From Streptomyces sedi (GTDB lineage: Bacteria > Actinomycetota > Actinomycetes > Streptomycetales > Streptomycetaceae): a stretch of 64,000 bases of DNA. Made by a program: the position numbers and the translations under genes. The DNA lies in assembly GCF_006335015.1 (NCBI RefSeq), contig NZ_VDGT01000015.1:1-64000 (forward strand). Direction: 5' to 3'. The stretch's first letter is position 1. Each line of letters begins with the position of its first letter. Below the pieces are notes generated by a model. That model saw nothing but the letters and a program-made list of their open reading frames with translations. It did no database searches and was not told the DNA's origin. Shown here one piece after another: positions 60,814 through 64,000 of this stretch.

Positions 60814-62001
60814 ATGAGCACCCACACCCCGACCGGGGCGCCGACGCTGCCGCAGCCGTTCACCTCGGCCTTCACCGCCCGACCGCACGCCGTGCTCGCC
60901 GAGTTGCGGGAGGCGGCACCGCTCCACCACGTGGCGCTCCCCGACGGCTCGCCCGTCTGGCTGGTCACCCGCGACGCCGACGTCAGGTCCCTGCTCGCCG
61001 ACCCCAGGCTCTCGGCCAGCAAACGCCACGCCCGTACCCACTGGGCCGGCTTCTCGTTGCCGCCCGCGCTCGACGCCAACCTGCTGAACATGGACGGCGC
61101 CGACCATCTCCGGCTGCGCCGACTGGTCTCGCACGGCTTCACGCCGCGTCGGGTCGTCGCGCTGCGCGAGTCCGTCGAGGCGGCGGCCGGCGTGCTGGCC
61201 GACGGGCTGCGCGAGGACGCGGTCGCCGAGTTCACGACGCCGCTGCCGCTGACCGTGATGTGCGACCTGATCGGGGTGGCGGAGGCGGACCGGCGCCCGT
61301 TCGCCGGCCGGCTCGCGACCCTGCTGGCGCCGCCCGACGCGGCAGCCGCCGCCGAGGCGTTGGGCGGCGTGCACCGCTTTCTGCTGGAGCTGGTCGCCGA
61401 GCGCAGGTCCGCGCCGCGCGACGACCTGCTCTCCACGCTGATCGCCGCGAGGGACGACGACGACCGGCTCAGCGAGGACGAGCTGGTCTCCCTCGCGTTC
61501 CTGCTGCTGGGCGCCGGCATCGAGAACGTGCAACACACCCTGAGCGCAGGGCTGTTGGCGTTGAGCCGGGAGCCTGAGCAGCTGGCCGCGCTCCGCGCGG
61601 ACCCGGCGCTGCTGCCGGGGGCCGTGGAGGAGTTCCTCCGCTTCGCCCACCCCAACCTGACGGCGCTGCGCCGCTTCGCGACCGAGCCCGTCGAGGTCGG
61701 CGGGGTGACCGTGCCGAGGGGCGACACGGTGCTGCTCGGGCTGGCCAGCGCCAACCGCGACCCACGCCGCCACCAGGACCCGGACCGTCTCGACATCCGC
61801 AGGGCCGATCCGACCGCGCATCTGGCGCTGGGGCAGGGCGTTCACTACTGCCTGGGCGCGCCGCTGGCGCGGTTGGAGCTGACTGCCGCGCTCACCGCGC
61901 TGCTGCCCAGGCTGCGTCCGCACGGGTTCACCGATCCCGCCTGGGCGACCAACTACCGCTCCCACTCCCTGACCCGCCTGCCGCTCGCGCCCGGCGGCTG
62001 A
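60814..62001 (+). CDS. Cytochrome P450 (class I, bacterial)
   Basis: A 395-residue soluble P450. The heme loop LGQGVHYCLGAPLARLE has the axial cysteine. The K-helix motif EEFLRF gives E-x-x-R, with a C-helix HLRLRRLV. The I-helix reads LLGAGIENVQHTLS: the acid (Glu) is kept, but the oxygen-activating Thr that usually follows is Asn, and a Thr occurs three residues later. It most resembles CYP105/107-type enzymes. No ferredoxin gene is adjacent. ATG 60814 is supported by the -10-like box; ATG 60805 is possible. Confidence 0.88.
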   Translation: MSTHTPTGAPTLPQPFTSAFTARPHAVLAELREAAPLHHVALPDGSPVWLVTRDADVRSLLADPRLSASKRHARTHWAGFSLPPALDANLLNMDGADHLRLRRLVSHGFTPRRVVALRESVEAAAGVLADGLREDAVAEFTTPLPLTVMCDLIGVAEADRRPFAGRLATLLAPPDAAAAAEALGGVHRFLLELVAERRSAPRDDLLSTLIAARDDDDRLSEDELVSLAFLLLGAGIENVQHTLSAGLLALSREPEQLAALRADPALLPGAVEEFLRFAHPNLTALRRFATEPVEVGGVTVPRGDTVLLGLASANRDPRRHQDPDRLDIRRADPTAHLALGQGVHYCLGAPLARLELTAALTALLPRLRPHGFTDPAWATNYRSHSLTRLPLAPGG

Positions 62002-62351
62002 GCCGGCGGCGCCCCGGCGAGTGGGGCGGGCGGGGCGGGCGGGGCGCCGGTCGTGGGGTCGCCGGTGGCGAGGCGCGTGCGCGCGGGGTCACCGGTAAGG
62101 ATGAAACCGGCGGTGGCGGTCGCCCTGCCCGCCGGGCCGGCGCACCTCGCCAACGCGCGGTGTGCCGACGGGTTCGGCGGTCCCGCGCCGCGCGGGGCGG
62201 CGGCGCGCTGACGGGCGCGAGACCGCCGGCGCGCGGTTTCCCTGTGTCACCATCTGCCGCGTTCGGCACTCTCGTCGGGCGACTCATCGTCCCTGGGCCG
62301 CGCGCGCCCGCTCGCGGCGGCGGCGTCTCACCGGAACTCAGGCGGACCACC
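62002..62351. other. Intergenic region before the glycosyltransferase
   Basis: 350 bases without a supported gene. It contains GGCGGGGCG direct repeats (62022-62050) and no good hairpin. GGCGGACCACC before GTG 62352 is a weak ribosome site. Confidence 0.4.
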
Positions 62352-64000
62352 GTGAAGATCACCTTTCTGCTCCACAACGCCTATGGCATCGGGGGCACCA
62401 TCCGCTCGGCGGCCAACCTCTCCGCCGCGCTCGTCGAGCGCCACGAGGTCACCGTGGCCAGCCTCTACTGCCACCGCGACACCCCGGGTCTCGACTTCGA
62501 CCCGAGGGTGCGACTGCTTGGGCTGATCGACCAGCGCGAGGGGTCGAAGGACCTCGCGCTGCCGGAGGCAGGGCAGCCCAGCCAGCTCTTTCCGGCCTCG
62601 GTAGGCGGGGTCTCGGCGCTCACCGACCGACGAATGTCCGACTATCTGACGCACACGGACGCCGACGTGGTGATCAGCACCCGGCCCGTCCTCAACGTCT
62701 ACCTCGCCCGTTACGGCGTGCGCGGACGCTATCTGCGGATCGGGCAGGAGCACTCCACCCTCGCGGTCCGCGAGGAGGCCGGGCACCGGGAGCTGCAACT
62801 GGCGGCCGTCGCCCAGCTCGACGCGTTCGCCCCCGTCTCCAGCACCGACGCCGCCGCCTACCGTGCGGCGCTGCCGGAGGCCGCCGCGCGGATCCGGCAC
62901 ATTCCCAACTCCTCGCCGGCCGCCGCCGTCTCCCGGTCCACCGGCGAGCACAAGCTGGTGGTGACGGCGGGCCGGCTCGTCGCCCAGAAGCGCTACGACG
63001 TGCTGATCGACGCCTTCGCCAGGCTGCGCGAGGACTTCCCCGACTGGGAGTTGCGGATCTACGGACGGGGTCCGCTGCGGGAACCGCTGCTGGAGCAGGT
63101 GGAACGGCTGCACCTCGGCGGGCGGGTGCGGTTGATGGGGGCCGTCGCGCCGATCGACACCGAGTGGGCGAAGGGCGCGATCGGCGCGGTCTCCTCCAGC
63201 TGGGAGTCGTTCGGGCTGACCATCGTCGAGGCGATGGCCTGCGGGCTTCCGGTCGTCTCGCGCGACTGCCCCTACGGGCCGGCCGAGATCATCACTCCGG
63301 GCGAGGACGGGGTGTTGGTGCCGATGGACGAGGGCGACGAGGGGCTGGCCGAGGGGCTGCGCGGGCTGATGGCCGACCCCGCGCTGCGGGCGCGGATGGC
63401 GGAGAACGCGGTGGCCACCGCCGCCCGTTACGAACCGGCCGTGGTCGCCGAGGCGTACGAGGAACTGTTCGCCGCGCGACCGCGCGGCGGAGGACTGCGA
63501 CGGCTGCGCACCAGGTTCCGGCGCGGGCCGGACCGACGGCTGGTGGTCGCCGCCAGCGCGGACGCCCCGGCGCGGCCGGCGGCGCGGTGCGTCGCCGCTC
63601 CGGACGGCCTCTCCCTGGAGCTGACCCCGGCGGAGCCGGGCGACCTGGTGCTGCGGCTGCGCGACGACCCGGAGGGGCGGCAGGTGCGGCTGCCGTTGGA
63701 CCGGGACGGGCGCGGTCGTGTCAGCAGGTCCGAGTACCAGCTGGTGGAGGGGCGTTGGGACGCCTATGTGACCGCGTCGACGGCGGCCAAGGCGCGGCGG
63801 CTGGTCGCGCACCGGGTGGAGGGGGCGCCGCTGGTCGGCTCCGCGCCGGCGGTCGGTGAGCACGGGGTGACCTCGTGGATCCCCTACACCACCAAGGAGG
63901 GGAACCTCACCGTCCGCACCTGGCAGCGGCCGGCCCACGCCGAGGTCGCCGACGTCACCCTGGGCGAGGAGGCCGCGCTGGTGACCGTCACGCCGCACGG
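62352..64000 (+). CDS. Family-4 glycosyltransferase (partial, runs off the window)
   Basis: At least 549 residues, open at the right edge. The N-terminal Rossmann half starts MKITFLLHNAYGIGGTIRSA, the donor-binding half (about 195-375) has VTAGRLVAQKRYDVLI and SSWESFGLTIVEAMACGLPVVS, where the two glutamates of the GT4 E-x7-E motif are present. After residue 375 comes an extra region of beta-rich repeats (RRLVVAASADAPARP... YDAYVTA-like), seen in teichoic-acid or cell-wall glycan transferases (TagE/TarM-like architecture). GTG 62352 fits the fold exactly. Confidence 0.85.
   Translation, partial: MKITFLLHNAYGIGGTIRSAANLSAALVERHEVTVASLYCHRDTPGLDFDPRVRLLGLIDQREGSKDLALPEAGQPSQLFPASVGGVSALTDRRMSDYLTHTDADVVISTRPVLNVYLARYGVRGRYLRIGQEHSTLAVREEAGHRELQLAAVAQLDAFAPVSSTDAAAYRAALPEAAARIRHIPNSSPAAAVSRSTGEHKLVVTAGRLVAQKRYDVLIDAFARLREDFPDWELRIYGRGPLREPLLEQVERLHLGGRVRLMGAVAPIDTEWAKGAIGAVSSSWESFGLTIVEAMACGLPVVSRDCPYGPAEIITPGEDGVLVPMDEGDEGLAEGLRGLMADPALRARMAENAVATAARYEPAVVAEAYEELFAARPRGGGLRRLRTRFRRGPDRRLVVAASADAPARPAARCVAAPDGLSLELTPAEPGDLVLRLRDDPEGRQVRLPLDRDGRGRVSRSEYQLVEGRWDAYVTASTAAKARRLVAHRVEGAPLVGSAPAVGEHGVTSWIPYTTKEGNLTVRTWQRPAHAEVADVTLGEEAALVTVTPH

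Noticed and set aside
59684..64000. Secondary-metabolite cluster built on the P450 and glycosyltransferase
   Set aside because: No scaffold-forming enzyme, regulator or ferredoxin is present in the window. The glycosyltransferase looks like a cell-wall type.

Overview
The window is very GC-rich actinobacterial chromosome, almost certainly Streptomyces or a close relative. The evidence is the codon bias, the frequent GTG and TTG starts, bldG with its anti-sigma partner, the lysine-tailed topoisomerase I, the membrane/thymidylate-kinase fusion, and many genes that look leaderless behind TANNNT -10 boxes. From about 0.2 to 45.7 kb the order is the conserved actinobacterial core that I know from Mycobacterium tuberculosis (MBL hydrolase, crp, nth, CoA-Nudix, marP, ephE, holin-like, acs, HAD, ssd/tad cluster, DUF1998 helicase, topA, holB) and from Streptomyces (bldG, hppA, tmk fusion). 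These assignments come from reading motifs and order, not from a search.

Layout. 0.2-5.8 kb: Nudix and metallo-beta-lactamase-fold hydrolases, crp divergent from nth, a CoA-type Nudix enzyme and a MarP-like membrane protease. 6.3-12.6 kb, minus strand: epoxide-hydrolase-like enzyme with a small membrane protein, acetyl-CoA synthetase, and a SulP-STAS-carbonic anhydrase fusion. 12.8-16.9 kb: a deacetylase-like lipoprotein, a CooC/ArsA-like ATPase, a Fic-like protein with a broken motif, and a HAD phosphatase. 17.3-22.4 kb: two DnaA-box-like sites, then an ssd-tadABC-pilin-like-TadE cluster. 22.4-28.6 kb: DUF1998 helicase, bldG with its partner, and the proton pyrophosphatase. 28.7-39.3 kb: VOC and AraC proteins, a UvrA paralogue, Nudix, HAD, lipoprotein, methyltransferase and topA. 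39.6-46.1 kb: MFS-like/tmk fusion, holB, a TAP-type peptidase, a zf-HC2 protein and tRNA-Thr(CGU).

The accessory part starts right after the tRNA. Between 46.1 and 48.2 kb there are three small DUF4279-type genes with clear signs of a cassette duplication. The second copy of the distal gene is collapsed to a scar beside an IS982-like transposase remnant. This is the best candidate in the window for an undescribed, rapidly evolving locus.

The rest (48.2-64 kb) is more strain-variable: CPBP protease, alpha/beta hydrolase divergent from an HTH regulator, a response regulator without a kinase followed by an ABC exporter, a SigB/SigF-type sigma factor, DoxX, a second MarP-like protease lacking the disulfide cysteines, a FAH-family enzyme, an MFS transporter, a two-domain VOC protein, a cytochrome P450 with an altered I-helix, and a family-4 glycosyltransferase that runs off the right end.
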